Part shown: piece after piece, positions 15,744-24,963 of the stretch | Layout of the letters: every line of letters begins with the position of its first letter | Position numbering within the stretch: position 1 is the stretch's first letter | DNA from: Candidatus Gastranaerophilales bacterium | Lineage (GTDB): Bacteria > Cyanobacteriota > Vampirovibrionia > Gastranaerophilales > Gastranaerophilaceae | Assembly: GCA_944326915.1 (NCBI GenBank) | Contig: CALVFT010000003.1 | Location: forward strand, 119,782 to 183,781 | Direction of reading: 5' to 3' | DNA length: 64,000 nucleotides | Notes under the pieces: model-generated | The model's input: the letters and a program-made list of their open reading frames with translations, nothing else | Told to the model about the DNA's origin: nothing | Databases searched by the model: none | Program-made: the position numbers and the translations under genes

Positions 15744-16961
15744 TTAATTTTTAGAATTTTGTAAAGCTTTTTCTTTATTATACCTATACTTGGTAAATAA
15801 ATTTGATGTCCCTGCAATAAAAAATCCCATTACTCCGATACCAAAAAGCATTGGAACAGAAGCTATTAAAAACTTTTGTTTTAACAACTTTTTATATACA
15901 TCTGTTGCATTAAGAGATTTATCTTGTGCTATTTTAGTTGCAATTTGTTTAAGCTCATCTAATTTTGCTACACTATTATCTTTTTTGATAATATCTTTGC
16001 ACACACCTTTTTTCTGTAATAGTTTGTTGAAACCACTTTCTAAGAGCTCATTACCTGTGATAATATAAAACCCTACAATCGGGAATCTAAAAAGAGTCTC
16101 AAGAAAATTTTGCTTACCTCTATCTTTAGAAGCACCAAAGTAACCTGCTCCACCAATCAAAACACAAGATGTAAGCTGTCCCTTGCTCATCGTTAACTTC
16201 CCATTATTGTCTGCGAAATCAAGACTAAAATATTTATTAAAAAACTTCTCGCTCTTAGGCTTTTTCCCAAACAATTTTGTCCCTGGAGCAAGTACCAATT
16301 CTGATAAATTTTGCAACAACTTTGAATCTTTGCCCTTGCTTACCAACAAAGCACTCAGACCTAATGATCCTAAAAATATAGAAAATGCTTTTTTGATATT
16401 TCTTTTGGCACTTTTTTCTACTCTACTATTTAACTCTTTATTTTTTTTTTGAGATTTGTCTAGATTTGCAATATTATCAAAATTTCCTTGTTTAAATAAT
16501 TTAAGTGTCATAAGATTTTTAATATAATTCAATGTAAATTCAATCAAAGGAATAGCTAATCCACTTAAAGCTAAAGCAGCCTTTACCGGCAATAACTTTT
16601 TATTATCTACATTTTTAGACTTCAATAAATCTACTGCAGGTACTGATATTTGTTTTTTCAAATCTTTTGATAAATTCTTAGAATACAATTTTCTAAATAC
16701 ATTTTCACCCAATAATGTAGGGCAATAATATACAAGCCCCGACTCCGCAAGTTCTAAGAAAGAATTTTCTGTAAGATCAGCTTTACTTCTTGCAAAAACA
16801 GCCTTTGGAACCAAACCGGTCATTGTATCTTGAAAAAATTTCACATGAGATAGACCGGCTCCACCCTCCTGTACAGCAATAACTTTTTTAGCAATACTAT
16901 AACCTGTCCCCAAAGCAGTACTATTTTTAAAACTTGTTCTATCAACATTATTTATTTGCAT
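15744..16961 (-). CDS. SFK-type lineage-specific membrane-associated protein
   Basis: A 405-residue protein, family not recognised. The N-terminus MQINNVDRTSFKNSTALGTG carries a degenerate SFKG-like element. At about 38-90 comes a pattern shared with the protein at 60323: FFQDTMTGLVPKAVFARSK, then an Glu-containing hydrophobic helix (FLELAESGLVYYCPTLLG), then a basic segment (RKLYSK). Further hydrophobic helices occur at about 125-145, 190-210, 275-300 and 370-390. It has good membrane-protein character but no signal peptide. The ATG has GAAAGGAATTTCTTT upstream, and a long structured leader precedes it. Function unknown. Confidence 0.75.
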   Translation of the reverse strand: MQINNVDRTSFKNSTALGTGYSIAKKVIAVQEGGAGLSHVKFFQDTMTGLVPKAVFARSKADLTENSFLELAESGLVYYCPTLLGENVFRKLYSKNLSKDLKKQISVPAVDLLKSKNVDNKKLLPVKAALALSGLAIPLIEFTLNYIKNLMTLKLFKQGNFDNIANLDKSQKKNKELNSRVEKSAKRNIKKAFSIFLGSLGLSALLVSKGKDSKLLQNLSELVLAPGTKLFGKKPKSEKFFNKYFSLDFADNNGKLTMSKGQLTSCVLIGGAGYFGASKDRGKQNFLETLFRFPIVGFYIITGNELLESGFNKLLQKKGVCKDIIKKDNSVAKLDELKQIATKIAQDKSLNATDVYKKLLKQKFLIASVPMLFGIGVMGFFIAGTSNLFTKYRYNKEKALQNSKN

Positions 16962-16996
16962 AAAGAAATTCCTTTCATAATTTAAAATAAGCTACA

Positions 16997-17092
16997 AAAA
17001 AATACCCGTCTCTCAAGACAGGTATTTTTATCAAACCGATTATTTATCTTAAATTATCGCCAACAAAAAACGCCTGTCTTAAAAAACAGACA
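16997..17092 (-). promoter_or_regulatory. Leader with terminator and competing antiterminator-like hairpin
   Basis: On the minus strand, a terminator hairpin (plus coordinates 16997-17030, U-run included) lies 36-69 nt before ATG 16961. One stem pair is U-G only on this strand, so the minus strand is the functional one. Upstream, AAGACAGG (17073-17080) can pair either with TGTCTG (17087-17092) or with the CCUGUCUU 5' arm of the terminator (17015-17022). That gives two exclusive structures, as in attenuators. The upstream hairpin may instead simply terminate the GNAT gene. Confidence 0.45.
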
Positions 17093-17189
17093 CCACCAAG
17101 CTTGATTTTGGACATAATTTGTTGACATTTAATAAAATTCCTTTCGCAAAACAAAAACTAACATACAAAAAAAATAAAGTCAATCCAAA

Positions 17190-17768
17190 TTATTCTAAAA
17201 TTTTAGTTAAAATATCATTAATACACAAAATATTGTTATGCAATTTACTAAAAACATATTGAATAACATGTATTGAAAATTCTTTTCCAACAGAGACTTC
17301 CTTATATGGAATAAAATACAAATCCATTTCTAAACCTCCATAATTATTCGGATAAATATAATTGATATCCAGCTTTTCTGCTCCATTCTTTTTATAAAAC
17401 TTGACTCGTCTTACAGTCGTAATATCATCTGAATTTACTTTTTCTACCTCAAGATAACATCCAGTATAATCTGGATACAAAGATTTTAATCCATCAAGAA
17501 TTCTCGATCCATAGCCTAAAGAATGAAATTCCGTAAAAACAGCAATATAATCAAGCCAAATAACTTTATGAACTTTATCTTCAAATAAAATCACATAAGC
17601 TACTTCAACATTATTATCAATCACCTGATAGATTTTGTACTCATCAGTCCCTAACAACTCTAAAAACTCATCATAAGTTTTTAACTCCTTAACTGGAAAC
17701 TGATTAAGTAGATCTTTATAAATATTTTCAAATGCGTCACAATTAATACTTCTAAACATCAAATCCAT
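17190..17768 (-). CDS. GNAT-family N-acetyltransferase
   Basis: A 192-residue protein with the GNAT core: VAYVILFEDKVHKVIWLDYIAVFTEFHSLGYGSRIL split over about 56-92, where the beta4 strand LDYIAVFTEF leads into the acetyl-CoA pyrophosphate loop H-S-L-G-Y-G-S. The KFYKKNGAEKL stretch (about 124-134) matches motif B. Acceptor substrate is unknown. TATTAT ends 6 nt before the first ATG (17768) and there is no Shine-Dalgarno, favouring a leaderless start there; an internal ATG at 17759 has only GGAT nearby. It is a stand-alone gene; no toxin-antitoxin partner is seen. Confidence 0.75.
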   Translation of the reverse strand: MDLMFRSINCDAFENIYKDLLNQFPVKELKTYDEFLELLGTDEYKIYQVIDNNVEVAYVILFEDKVHKVIWLDYIAVFTEFHSLGYGSRILDGLKSLYPDYTGCYLEVEKVNSDDITTVRRVKFYKKNGAEKLDINYIYPNNYGGLEMDLYFIPYKEVSVGKEFSIHVIQYVFSKLHNNILCINDILTKILE

Positions 17769-17907
17769 TTATCAATAATAGCACGAAATAAATATTTTAA
17801 GTTATATTAATATTTTTCAAAAAAATAGCAATTATTTTTATTTTTGAATATTATAAATAAGTACAAAGGTGTGATAGTAGTAAAATTTGACTTGTAGGAG
17901 AATTATT

Positions 17908-18942
17908 TTGATTAAATTAACCCCAACCAACGTTAATGCAAACACAAAGACATTAGCATTTACATCAAGCCAAAAAGAAGCTAAAAAAGAAGAAAAACCG
18001 GCTCTAAAGACATATGAAGACCCACTAGTTCAATGGCCAGCAAGAGGTCTTGCTTATACAAATGAAATAGGAGCTGCAATTAGTGAAGTTGCACCTAAAC
18101 TTGGTCTTGCACTATGGGCACCAGCTCTTTTATATATTGGTGCAGACGTATATGATAAATATAAAACAGATAAAGATTCATACAATCCAGATGCTAAACG
18201 CGGTACTAAACAAGCAATATTCCAAGGTTTAGCAAGTGTCCTAATGCCTACAGGAGCGGTTATTGCTGGACAAAAACTTGCATCTGTTGCCGCGATCGCA
18301 GGCAAAGATGGTATTTCGTTACAAACTAAAGAAGAAATCACAAACTTCCTTTCTGATTTTATCAGCAGAAGAGAACTTTCTGAATACAAAGGACAAAAAG
18401 AAGAATTTAAAAAAGAATTTTTCGAACAACTTGGTCACAAACGTGAAAACTTGATGAGAGAAAGTAAATTTGAAAACCCTATAAAATCTTTCTTCAAGAT
18501 GATATTCAAACGTAGACACCCTGAGGCTATGGCTAAAACAGAAAAAGAAAAAGTTACAGCATACGCTGACAAGTGTATAGACCGAATTTTTGATTTGCAT
18601 GACAATCTAACTCAAAATAAAAAACCTAAAGAATTGTCAACTAAACTATATGATCATTTTATAAAACTACAAAATACATATAAACAAGACAAAGATCCAA
18701 AAATTAGCGGTAAATACTTAGAAAACGCAGCAGCAGACGTTATTCAAAAGTTTGAAAAGAGTCGTTTGTTGAAAAGTACAAAAATGTTAAAAACAATTGG
18801 AGGATTTATTGCCCTTGGATTAGCAATAAAACCGATTGATAAATTTGTAGAAAAAGTTATTATTGAAAAACTAGTTGAGCCTAATTTGAATAGATTAGAT
18901 AATTCTCAGGTAGCTGAAAATAAACAAAAGTTTTTTAACTAA
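17908..18942 (+). CDS. Lineage-specific protein with AFTS N-terminal element
   Basis: The start is placed at TTG 17908 because GTAGGAG ends 7 nt upstream. The product is about 344 residues: MIKLTPTNVNANTKTLAFTSS, a Lys/Glu-rich linker, then hydrophobic helices at about 55-80 (KLGLALWAPALLYIGADVY) and 95-125, a long charged helical region, and a C-terminal hydrophobic helix at about 295-312 with a charged tail. The AF element followed by hydrophobic helices resembles the other SFKG-type proteins here, though the G is missing. No enzymatic motif is visible. It overlaps the convergent YhcH-type gene by 4 bp. Membrane association is inferred. Confidence 0.7.
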   Translation: MIKLTPTNVNANTKTLAFTSSQKEAKKEEKPALKTYEDPLVQWPARGLAYTNEIGAAISEVAPKLGLALWAPALLYIGADVYDKYKTDKDSYNPDAKRGTKQAIFQGLASVLMPTGAVIAGQKLASVAAIAGKDGISLQTKEEITNFLSDFISRRELSEYKGQKEEFKKEFFEQLGHKRENLMRESKFENPIKSFFKMIFKRRHPEAMAKTEKEKVTAYADKCIDRIFDLHDNLTQNKKPKELSTKLYDHFIKLQNTYKQDKDPKISGKYLENAAADVIQKFEKSRLLKSTKMLKTIGGFIALGLAIKPIDKFVEKVIIEKLVEPNLNRLDNSQVAENKQKFFN

Positions 18943-19385
18943 TCAACTTTGATTTTAATAACTGCTTTTTTTATCTTGCATGACGCATTAAGATAGTTCA
19001 TCTGAGGCATATGAGCTTCGCTTGGATGTATAATAGCGCATACTCCATCTTTTAAAACAACAGTATTAATAGTCTTTTTAGGAACGTAGAAAAACTCTAT
19101 ATCACGCTTTTCATCATATTCCTCTTTTACCAACAAATCTACAACATCAGTAAAATCAAGTCGTTCAACTCCTGAAAGAACTATCTGAATATCCATATAT
19201 TTTCTATGGTTTTCCAAATAACAATTATCATGCGACTTTGTATAATACTCTTCTACATTTACAAAACAATCTTCAGACAAATTTATTCTTCCTAAAGGCA
19301 AGTTAGAATTTAATCTCCCTAAAAAATCCACTACACACTTAGGTAGATTGTAATTTTTTATATTTTCAATTTTATCATATATCAT
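18939..19385 (-). CDS. YhcH/YjgK/YiaL family protein
   Basis: A 148-residue cupin-like member of the YhcH/YjgK/YiaL family (DUF386), implicated in sugar or sialic-acid catabolism in other bacteria. Signature elements are ENHRKYMDIQIVLSG (about 58-72), FYVPKKTINTVVLKDGVCAIIHP split over about 98-121, and SEAHMPQ. The His/Glu residues H59, D63, Q65 and H120 are the candidate metal-site ligands. AAGGAA lies about 8 nt before the ATG. It sits next to a prepilin gene and is not beside any sugar-catabolic gene, so its substrate cannot be inferred from context. Confidence 0.85.
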   Translation of the reverse strand: MIYDKIENIKNYNLPKCVVDFLGRLNSNLPLGRINLSEDCFVNVEEYYTKSHDNCYLENHRKYMDIQIVLSGVERLDFTDVVDLLVKEEYDEKRDIEFFYVPKKTINTVVLKDGVCAIIHPSEAHMPQMNYLNASCKIKKAVIKIKVD

Positions 19386-19397
19386 TATATTAATTCC

Positions 19398-20396
19398 TTA
19401 ATTTCTCAACGGTTTAATTATAACTAATTGACAATTAGCATCTTGATTCAGACATTTTGCATCGACATTAATTCCACTACAATAAAAACCTGTTCTTACA
19501 TAACCTGCAGTACATGCAGCTTCCTGAAAACTTACACTTTTTAAAATCCATTTTTTTACTCTACTACCAGAAGTATAATCATCGTAACTTAAACTTACCT
19601 CAAGTTCAGATTTTGAATTTCCTCCAGATTCAATATTTGAATCAAAAGCAGGGACAACAGTTCCTGAAAGAGTTATGTAAAAAGGAAATACATCCTCATA
19701 TAAAATAGAGTCTCCAGAATCTCCATTTACATCTGCATATACTGTATAACCTCTTGATGGCAAATTCGTAAAATCTAAACTATCACCTTCATAAGCATAT
19801 GATGGTAAAATAAACGCACTACTAATAATATTTGTAAATTTATTTATATTAAAATTACTAGCAAACTTATATCCACTAAAATCTATTGCTATAGGATTAT
19901 TACCGTTTAATTGAGCAATATTCGTAGGATCATTATGTAGATTATACAATTTTATACCATTTTTCAAAACAATATCAGGTTCAAGATTACTAAAATCACT
20001 ATTATTAGCAGCAGTAGTTATTGCCAAGGGGCCTGCACCAGTACAATCTCCATCTTTAATATTCACACTATCTAAAAACATTTCACAAAATTTAGTCCCA
20101 TTTTGTGGCAAAGATGCAGGACGATTTATGCAAGTACCTGTTGTTTCATTCCAATATTGCAGGCCAGTACACCCATGTTCAATATCAGCCTGGCTTCTAT
20201 CTTCACTAACATAACCAGCCATAATTTCACCAGTAACAGTCTTTATAGTATTAAATGCAGAATAGTAAGTATATGAAATTAATACATCAAACTTAGTTTT
20301 TGTAATTTTTATACTCACAGCAACTACAACAGCTATTACTAGCATTACAACAACTAATTCTGATAAAGTAAAAGCTTTAATTAATTTATTTTTCAT
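19398..20396 (-). CDS. Prepilin-like protein with type IV N-terminal methylation motif
   Basis: ATG 20396 gives MKNKLIKAFTLSELVVVMLV, a short basic leader followed by the prepilin cleavage context A/F-T-L-S-E, with Glu5 present and a hydrophobic helix. The product is about 332 residues, longer than major pilins and in the range of minor pilins or pseudopilins. The C-terminal domain has several Cys (for example CTGLQYWNETTGTC, and CSGINVDAKC near the end), suggesting disulfides after export. The start is moved from 20495 because that extension overlaps the tkt gene and lacks a Shine-Dalgarno. It lies 98 bp downstream of the transketolase subunit gene. With comEC at 44.5 kb, a DNA-uptake pseudopilus is one possible role. 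Confidence 0.8.
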   Translation of the reverse strand: MKNKLIKAFTLSELVVVMLVIAVVVAVSIKITKTKFDVLISYTYYSAFNTIKTVTGEIMAGYVSEDRSQADIEHGCTGLQYWNETTGTCINRPASLPQNGTKFCEMFLDSVNIKDGDCTGAGPLAITTAANNSDFSNLEPDIVLKNGIKLYNLHNDPTNIAQLNGNNPIAIDFSGYKFASNFNINKFTNIISSAFILPSYAYEGDSLDFTNLPSRGYTVYADVNGDSGDSILYEDVFPFYITLSGTVVPAFDSNIESGGNSKSELEVSLSYDDYTSGSRVKKWILKSVSFQEAACTAGYVRTGFYCSGINVDAKCLNQDANCQLVIIKPLRN

Positions 20397-20494
20397 ACTC
20401 TTAATTTCCCTGCAATTTTTATATAAAAAACTATACCTTAGATGTAAATATATTATTCCACTCTTGCAAATGTTTATAACTATATACATCCACA

Positions 20495-21322
20495 CTATAC
20501 AGTTAATTCTGCAATAGCCTGTTCAAATTCTTCCTTTTTAGGAGCCCTACCATGCCAATCAGCATTATTTTCCATAAAACTAACTCCTTTACCCTTGATT
20601 GTATTTGCTATAATAGCAGTAGGATTTGAATTTGACTCAGCTTTTTCTATTGCATCATATATCGAAGCAATGTCATGCCCATCAATTTCTATAACATCCC
20701 AACCAAAAGCTTTTATTTTTTCATCTAAAGGAGCAACATTTTTCACTTTTTCGGTTAAACCATCAATTTGGAGTCCATTTCGGTCAATTATAGCAACTAA
20801 ATTATCCAGTTTTCGATGCGCAGCATGCATAAAACCTTCCCATACACTTCCTTCTTGAGTTTCGCCATCTCCCATTAAGACAAAAACTTTAGCCGGATTT
20901 TTATCTAACTTCAAGCCAGTTGCCATACCACAAGCAATAGAAAGACCTTGCCCTAATGATCCGGTAGCAACTTCAACTCCCGGGCAAACCGGAGTAGGAT
21001 GTCCTTGTAACCTTGAGCCCATAATCCTAAAAGTCATTAACTCTTCTTTTGGAATATAACCCAATTGAGAAAGGACACTAAACAAAAGAGCAGAAACATG
21101 TCCTTTAGATAAAACAAAACGATCTCTATTTGAAAAATCTTTATTATCTTTCCATCCCGGAACAGTTTTCATACATTTATGATACAAAACAGTAAGTATA
21201 TCTGCAGAAGATAGCGCTCCACCAATATGCCCTGACTGAGCGTTATAAACCATTTTTATAACATTTTGTCTATTTTCATTAGCTAACTTTTTTAATTCAT
21301 CAATTTCAGCATTATTCAACAT
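20495..21322 (-). CDS. Transketolase, N-terminal (TPP-binding) subunit
   Basis: A 275-residue split-transketolase N-half. It includes SGHIGGALSSADILTVLY (about 30-47), DRFVLSKGHVSALLFSVL, the TPP motif GDGETQEGSVWEGF (about 150-163) extending to DRN, and KGKGVSFMENNADWHG near the C-terminus. The pyrimidine-binding and C-terminal domains of full-length transketolase are absent, so a separate C-terminal subunit is needed for activity. In most genomes with split transketolase that gene follows directly; here the next gene is a prepilin. GGGAGAG precedes ATG 21322. The stop of wecG is 1 nt upstream, so the two are cotranscribed. Confidence 0.9.
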   Translation of the reverse strand: MLNNAEIDELKKLANENRQNVIKMVYNAQSGHIGGALSSADILTVLYHKCMKTVPGWKDNKDFSNRDRFVLSKGHVSALLFSVLSQLGYIPKEELMTFRIMGSRLQGHPTPVCPGVEVATGSLGQGLSIACGMATGLKLDKNPAKVFVLMGDGETQEGSVWEGFMHAAHRKLDNLVAIIDRNGLQIDGLTEKVKNVAPLDEKIKAFGWDVIEIDGHDIASIYDAIEKAESNSNPTAIIANTIKGKGVSFMENNADWHGRAPKKEEFEQAIAELTV

Positions 21323-21323
21323 A

Positions 21324-22043
21324 TTAAACTCTCCCTGTAAACTTTTCTTTCAACACCTGCAAGACGAAAAGAGGCAACGTAGGGAATATTCTTTTAAAAC
21401 GTTTTGGCTCTTTTAAAGTCCTATACAACCACTCTATGCATAATTTTTGATATATTTGAGGAGCTCGTTCTACAACACCTGACCAAACATCAAAACTTCC
21501 ACCTACTCCTATCATTAAAGATTTAGGAAGAATTTCTTTAAGCTTATATATTAACTCTTCCTGCTTTGGAGAACCCAAAGCTACCAATAGTAAATCTGGT
21601 TGTTTTACCTTCAACTCTTCAATTACAGGCATTTCATCTTTGAAATACCCATCCTGAATATAATTTATATTTATACCTTCAACTTCTTGCTTTAAATTTG
21701 CAACAGTTTTTTCAATGATATCAGGTTTAGCCCCAAGCAGCCCAATAGACCTACCGTTTTTCGAATAGACATCAATCATTTTTCTTGCAAACTCAATACC
21801 TGCAATTCGTCTTACCCTATGTCCTAGAATAATCAAGCCAAGTTCAACCCCAATACCATCAGGAATCACAAGCTCAGCTTCTTCAACAATCTTTGCAAAA
21901 TCTTTATTCTTCACAGCATTTTGAATCATTTCAGGATTTAAAGTCACGACCTGCCCATGCAAATTTTCTGCATATTTAACAGCTGATTCAAAATCTAAAT
22001 TATCAACACCTAAACCTTGTATTTTTACTCTATCATCTTTCAT
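21324..22043 (-). CDS. WecG/TagA/CpsF family glycosyltransferase
   Basis: A 239-residue GT26 enzyme, which typically adds N-acetylmannosamine(-uronic acid) or a similar sugar to a lipid-linked GlcNAc in surface polysaccharide synthesis. Signature elements are TLNPEMIQNAVKN (about 34-46), IPDGIGVELGLIILG (about 61-75) containing the catalytic-region Asp, GLLGAKPDIIEKT, LLLVALGSPKQE and MIGVGGSFDVWSG. The C-terminal basic tail (EWLYRTLKEPKRFKR) is the membrane-association part. The family acts at the cytoplasmic membrane face. A promoter directly abuts the start and there is no Shine-Dalgarno. It is cotranscribed with the transketolase subunit. Confidence 0.88.
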   Translation of the reverse strand: MKDDRVKIQGLGVDNLDFESAVKYAENLHGQVVTLNPEMIQNAVKNKDFAKIVEEAELVIPDGIGVELGLIILGHRVRRIAGIEFARKMIDVYSKNGRSIGLLGAKPDIIEKTVANLKQEVEGININYIQDGYFKDEMPVIEELKVKQPDLLLVALGSPKQEELIYKLKEILPKSLMIGVGGSFDVWSGVVERAPQIYQKLCIEWLYRTLKEPKRFKRIFPTLPLFVLQVLKEKFTGRV

Positions 22044-22049
22044 AAGTCT

Positions 22050-22078
22050 ATTATATTCTATTTTCCTATATTAATCAA
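22050..22078 (-). promoter_or_regulatory. Promoter placing the wecG-like start codon at +1
   Basis: Minus strand: TTGATT (22073-22078), 17-bp spacer, TATAAT (22050-22055), 6 nt (AGACTT), ATG (22043). The -35 box lies in the last codons of dgt. Confidence 0.7.
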
Positions 22079-23096
22079 TTATTTTAGCTAATTTGAACAA
22101 ATAATCATCCTTCGCCCCTGATTGAAGTCCTTTAGGAATAAAGTTTTCTTCAAACTTCATAACTGCGTATCTATCAGTCATGCCGGAAATATAATCAGTT
22201 ACAATTCTTTCAATCCGACATTCCTCACATATAGGTTTTAACATTTCTTTGTATAAAAAGAATAATTCTTTTATAACATTTCTTGCCTTCTTTTCTTCTA
22301 ATTTTGCAGGGGAATCAATATAGACATTATCAAACATCCATTGTCTTAGTTTTGTTGTATAGTACCACCCCTCTTCACTCATAGCAACTTGAGGTTTCCC
22401 TGCAGAATTAGAAACTATTTCATGAATCATTTTATTCAAACGCTGACTTTGCACAGAAGAAAAATAATTTATGCAATCTTTTGGCAAATCACTTTCAGCA
22501 ATAATACCTGCTCTGATAGAATCTTCAATATCATGGTTTATATATGCAACCTTATCAGCGAGCTGTACTACCTGCGCTTCTGGAGTTTTTGGAGTAAAGC
22601 CCCAAGTATGCGTCAAAATCCCATCAATAGTTTCCTGACATAAATTTAAATGTTCTAAAACTTCTACAACTCTGACACTTTGAATATTATGATGGAATCC
22701 ACCTTTTACTAGTTCATTTAAAACTCCTTCTCCACAATGACCAAAAGGAGTATGCCCCAAATCATGTCCTAAAGCTATTGCCTCTACTAAATCTTCGTTC
22801 AAATCCAATGCTCTAGCAATAGTTCTTCCAATTTGTGATACTTCTAATGTGTGAGTCAAACGTGTTCTAAAATGATCATCAAAAGGAGATAAAAATACCT
22901 GTGTTTTGTGTTTTAACCTTCTAAATGCTTTTGAATGGACAATCCTATCTCTATCTCGTTGAAAAGCTGTTCTCAAATCACATTCATCTTCAAGTTTTTT
23001 ACGGCCTTTTGAAAAACGACTTTTTGTCGCAAATTCACTTAAATTATCAATCTCACGTTGTTCTAGTTTATATCTTATTGTTTCAGTATTTAACAT
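22071..23096 (-). CDS. dgt: Deoxyguanosinetriphosphate triphosphohydrolase-like HD protein
   Basis: A 341-residue dNTPase of the HD superfamily, hydrolysing dNTPs to deoxynucleoside plus triphosphate. Motifs are RDRDRIVHSKAFRRLKHKTQVF (about 48-69), TRLTHTLEVSQIGR with metal ligand H82, LGHDLGHTPFGH with the H111-D112 pair, and an Asp further on (QLADKVAYINHDIEDS). Length and motif order match the Dgt subfamily that lacks the E. coli insertions. AGAGGA with a 6-nt spacer precedes the ATG. It stands alone upstream of the wecG-like gene, whose promoter overlaps its 3' end. Confidence 0.92.
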   Translation of the reverse strand: MLNTETIRYKLEQREIDNLSEFATKSRFSKGRKKLEDECDLRTAFQRDRDRIVHSKAFRRLKHKTQVFLSPFDDHFRTRLTHTLEVSQIGRTIARALDLNEDLVEAIALGHDLGHTPFGHCGEGVLNELVKGGFHHNIQSVRVVEVLEHLNLCQETIDGILTHTWGFTPKTPEAQVVQLADKVAYINHDIEDSIRAGIIAESDLPKDCINYFSSVQSQRLNKMIHEIVSNSAGKPQVAMSEEGWYYTTKLRQWMFDNVYIDSPAKLEEKKARNVIKELFFLYKEMLKPICEECRIERIVTDYISGMTDRYAVMKFEENFIPKGLQSGAKDDYLFKLAKIID

Positions 23097-23207
23097 GTAA
23101 AATCCTCTTTTGAAATCTTCGTTGTTCGATTATAACAAAAACAATTACCAAAACTATACTGTTTTAGGTTGAATTTTAGGCATTTGATTAGATGTTTGAA
23201 CTTGATT

Positions 23208-24872
23208 TTAGTTTTCTTGAGATTGCTTTGCTTTTATATTCTTTCTAAAATCATCTACGTATACACCAACTTTATTCATTACAGCACCTGATAACAAACC
23301 AACTAACATTGCCTTACTACCAGAAACAAGACCTGCACTGCAATACAAAGAAGTGCCTACAGCTGCTACAACCGGTATACCTGATTTAAGTGTAACAGAA
23401 ATTCTATCATCCTTATTATCAGCCTTAGTCAACCCATAGCCGATTGCACCAATAGAAAATAATATTGAAAGCACATCAGTAGGCGCAGAACCTAGAACCA
23501 AATCTCTCAATTTATCATAGAATTGAACCGTTTCCAGATCAATTGACTTATCAAGAGATTTAACTGCTTTATTAACTTCTTTTTTTAATTTAATATAATC
23601 TTCACGAGGTAAAACAGCTTTATAGATCGTTAACAATTCTTGAAGCGGACCTTTTTTATTTTGAGAAATTACTTCACTTACTTCATTTATATAATTTGTT
23701 ACTTGTTTTGTAGAATCTTCAGTATATTTATACTTTTGACTTGCAAATAATTCTTTATAATTATCAGATAAATTTTTCAATTCATTCAAAATTTGTTCAT
23801 TCAATTTTTGTCTTTCAATAGCCTCGTTCGTACCTGACAATTTTTTGTACGCAGTTAAATGATTTCTTATTTTTCTTACAATTTCCCTTGATGAACGATC
23901 GGCAGGATCTAAGAAATTGTCAATATTATCCAAAGCTAAAGTTGTTGCTTTATAGTTATCAATCACATCATGAGTAATTGCTTGACGTAGTCTTGCAACA
24001 TTGTTACCCATTGCCATTTTATCAGCTTTTATATAATCATCAGCAATAAATGTCTGCCATACATCTTTTGAATATAACGATTTTACTGATTTAAAATTCT
24101 TAGACCAAAAATAATCAAACAAGCCTGAAACAGAATGACGCATTTGTCTATATCTTGAAATTCTCGCATCTTTGCCAAAACCTGCTTCCATATTAGTATT
24201 TATAGCTGTTCTCAAACTTGCGGCATCAGCAAGCCACTCTTTTAGAGTTTTTTCTACTCCGTTAATATTTATAACTTTATCAGCAGAGCCTACATCAAGT
24301 TTAGAATTTATCCCTTCAAGATGTTGGAAAAACTTTTCGAATTTTTTATTTGTCGTTCCATAAGAATTTATAACAGTATTTCGTCCAATTCTTTCAAACA
24401 ATTTAGTAACTGACTCATGAATCTTTCTAGTGAATTTAAAGTTTCCGTTTTTGCCCCACATCAAACGCTGAAATCCTACATCTTTCCAAGAAGTTATGTT
24501 ATTAATGCTCTCAGATTTTTTCATAAAGGAATCAACTGCCCTTAACGATATAATATAAAATTCTTCAAATTTACTAGCAGTTTTTCCAGCCTTTATATTA
24601 GCAATTTTCTGTTCTAATTTGAGTTTTAACTTCGCTAAATATTTTCCAGCACCTTTTGATGCAAAACCTCTAATCAAAGCTAAAGAGCCAAAACCTGCAA
24701 CTAATGCTCCTATTGCAACAGTTTTTGATAATTTATTAGTCTTACCTTCTTGCCCACCCTCTTTTACCCGTTCAATCTCTTTTTTTGAATTCAAAAAATA
24801 CTTACTCTCCTTATCCTTAAAAGGAGAATTATAAGTACCTGCAGTATTCAAATTTGAAACAGAATTTATCAT
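23208..24872 (-). CDS. Lineage-specific SPFK-type helical protein
   Basis: A 554-residue protein of unknown family. The N-terminus MINSVSNLNTAGTYNSPFKDKES resembles the SFKG-type N-termini in this window, with PFKD replacing FKG. A hydrophobic helix follows at about 48-68 (TVAIGALVAGFGSLALIRGF), then about 350 residues of charged, largely helical sequence with coiled-coil character. A hydrophobic C-terminal block at about 455-540 contains Gly/Ala-rich helices, with a basic tail. No catalytic motif is visible. It is flanked by dgt and lpxB but separated by gaps of over 90 bp on both sides, so probably monocistronic. Membrane association is inferred. Confidence 0.7.
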   Translation of the reverse strand: MINSVSNLNTAGTYNSPFKDKESKYFLNSKKEIERVKEGGQEGKTNKLSKTVAIGALVAGFGSLALIRGFASKGAGKYLAKLKLKLEQKIANIKAGKTASKFEEFYIISLRAVDSFMKKSESINNITSWKDVGFQRLMWGKNGNFKFTRKIHESVTKLFERIGRNTVINSYGTTNKKFEKFFQHLEGINSKLDVGSADKVININGVEKTLKEWLADAASLRTAINTNMEAGFGKDARISRYRQMRHSVSGLFDYFWSKNFKSVKSLYSKDVWQTFIADDYIKADKMAMGNNVARLRQAITHDVIDNYKATTLALDNIDNFLDPADRSSREIVRKIRNHLTAYKKLSGTNEAIERQKLNEQILNELKNLSDNYKELFASQKYKYTEDSTKQVTNYINEVSEVISQNKKGPLQELLTIYKAVLPREDYIKLKKEVNKAVKSLDKSIDLETVQFYDKLRDLVLGSAPTDVLSILFSIGAIGYGLTKADNKDDRISVTLKSGIPVVAAVGTSLYCSAGLVSGSKAMLVGLLSGAVMNKVGVYVDDFRKNIKAKQSQEN

Positions 24873-24963
24873 ATACGCATACTAAAAATTACTAACCTTA
24901 CATATAAATAAACACCCAAAAGCACATAAAATTGCACAAAATAAGACTTTTTATTAAAGATTA

